This document shows positions 63,693 through 64,000 of a stretch of DNA of 64,000 nucleotides, piece after piece. The stretch is taken from assembly GCA_963843525.1 (NCBI GenBank), contig CAWJKM010000009.1, positions 62,001-126,000 of the forward strand, given 5' to 3'. Position 1 is the stretch's first letter, and every line of letters starts with the position of its first letter. The position numbers and the translations under genes are program-made. The DNA is from DATJPR01 sp963843525. Lineage in GTDB: Bacteria > Bacteroidota > Ignavibacteria > UBA10030 > UBA6906. The notes beneath the pieces are model-generated. The model did not search any database. It had not been told where the DNA came from and saw only the letters and a program-made list of their open reading frames with translations.

Positions 63693-64000
63693 CTACAGCA
63701 GCTTCTGAATTTCTCCTTCAAACTCATCTTTGGGAGTGAAGCCTTCGAACCTCTGTACAATATTCCCCTTCCGGTCGATGATAAAAGTGGTTGGGATTCC
63801 CGAGATCCCTCCATACTGGTAGCTAACATCATCGTTACCCAGGAGAACAGGATAGTTCATTCCTGCGTTGAGTGCAAAAGCTTTCACTTTCTCCGGTTCG
63901 TCAAGCGCGATACCGACAATTTGAACGCCCTTGGATTGGTATTCTGATTGAAGACGAATGAAATCCGGGATTTCCCGTCTGCATGGCGGACACCAGGTTG
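63693..64000 (-). CDS. TlpA-like thioredoxin-fold protein (5' part outside window)
   Basis: The last 102 codons are inside. They encode the thioredoxin-like active site W-C-P-P-C near the window edge, then REIPDFIRLQSEYQSKGVQI, VGIALDEPEKVKAF, and GGISGIPTTFIIDRKGNIVQ with the conserved cis-Pro (IPTTF). TlpA/ResA-like members reduce disulfides outside the cytoplasm, often for cytochrome c maturation, which fits the c-type cytochrome in this window by function only. The signal peptide cannot be checked. A strong terminator follows. Confidence 0.9.
   Translation of the reverse strand, partial: TWCPPCRREIPDFIRLQSEYQSKGVQIVGIALDEPEKVKAFALNAGMNYPVLLGNDDVSYQYGGISGIPTTFIIDRKGNIVQRFEGFTPKDEFEGEIQKLL

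Overview
The window looks like a chromosomal piece of a bacterium from the Bacteroidota/Ignavibacteriota/Chlorobi side of the FCB group. The evidence is indirect. One secreted enzyme ends in a type IX secretion (Por) sorting tail with the NYPNPFNP motif. There is an S46 dipeptidyl-peptidase, a GIN-domain lipoprotein, an RRM-type RNA-binding protein, and many lipoproteins with Ser or Thr after the lipobox Cys. Start codons are often preceded by good Shine-Dalgarno sequences (AAGGAG, GGAGG, AAAGGA), and ATGA stop/start overlaps are common. Base composition looks moderately GC-rich and even. I see no rRNA, tRNA, CRISPR array, insertion sequence, integrase or phage gene.

Layout. 1-1.75 kb: the 5' part of a GH3 glycosidase, a small zinc ribbon protein and a lipoprotein, all on the minus strand. 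2.1-5.8 kb: a translationally coupled membrane pair, a CydA-like subunit and a CydA-like domain fused to eight c-type haem sites. 5.9-8.4 kb: a GIN lipoprotein, an outer-membrane protein whose mature end begins CACGC, and a small Cys-containing protein. 8.6-13.8 kb: a DEAD-box helicase, then a PDZ-GAF histidine kinase with an OmpR-type regulator. 13.9-19.6 kb: a tightly packed five-gene minus-strand operon (UbiA-type prenyltransferase, LCB5/DAGK-type lipid kinase, ThiL-like kinase, alpha-oxoamine synthase, radical SAM enzyme), the best candidate for an undescribed lipid or isoprenoid pathway. 19.8-26.2 kb: lipocalin, O-antigen ligase/polymerase-like protein, lipoprotein, bacteriohemerythrin, GH105, a structured 98-bp repeat array and a hotdog thioesterase. 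26.2-32.5 kb: a DUF748/AsmA-like giant, an EEP phosphodiesterase and a melibiase-like glycosidase.

32.7-40.5 kb: a three-gene operon of secreted proteins (a 1396-residue beta-rich protein, an FN3-repeat protein and a papain-fold-like protein). 40.9-43.6 kb: a quinone-oxidoreductase-like MDR enzyme, DAHP synthase and a periplasmic protein. 43.7-52.1 kb: three more carbohydrate-active enzymes (six-hairpin glycosidase, GH2, secreted GH57 with CBM48 and sorting tail) and two small membrane or cytoplasmic proteins. 52.2-54.6 kb: PGPGW protein, TerC, RRM protein and a small membrane protein. 54.7-64 kb: VanZ-like protein, M13 metallopeptidase, acyl-ACP thioesterase, S46 peptidase, fatty acyl-CoA ligase, DCC protein and the 3' part of a TlpA-like thioredoxin.

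Together this is a heterotroph-type gene set: scattered secreted glycosidases and peptidases feed sugar and peptide uptake, the CydA-like/octahaem pair provides an electron exit from quinol, and lipid-related enzymes are unusually numerous. Two different heptameric tandem repeats and one 98-bp repeat array show active repeat evolution in intergenic space.
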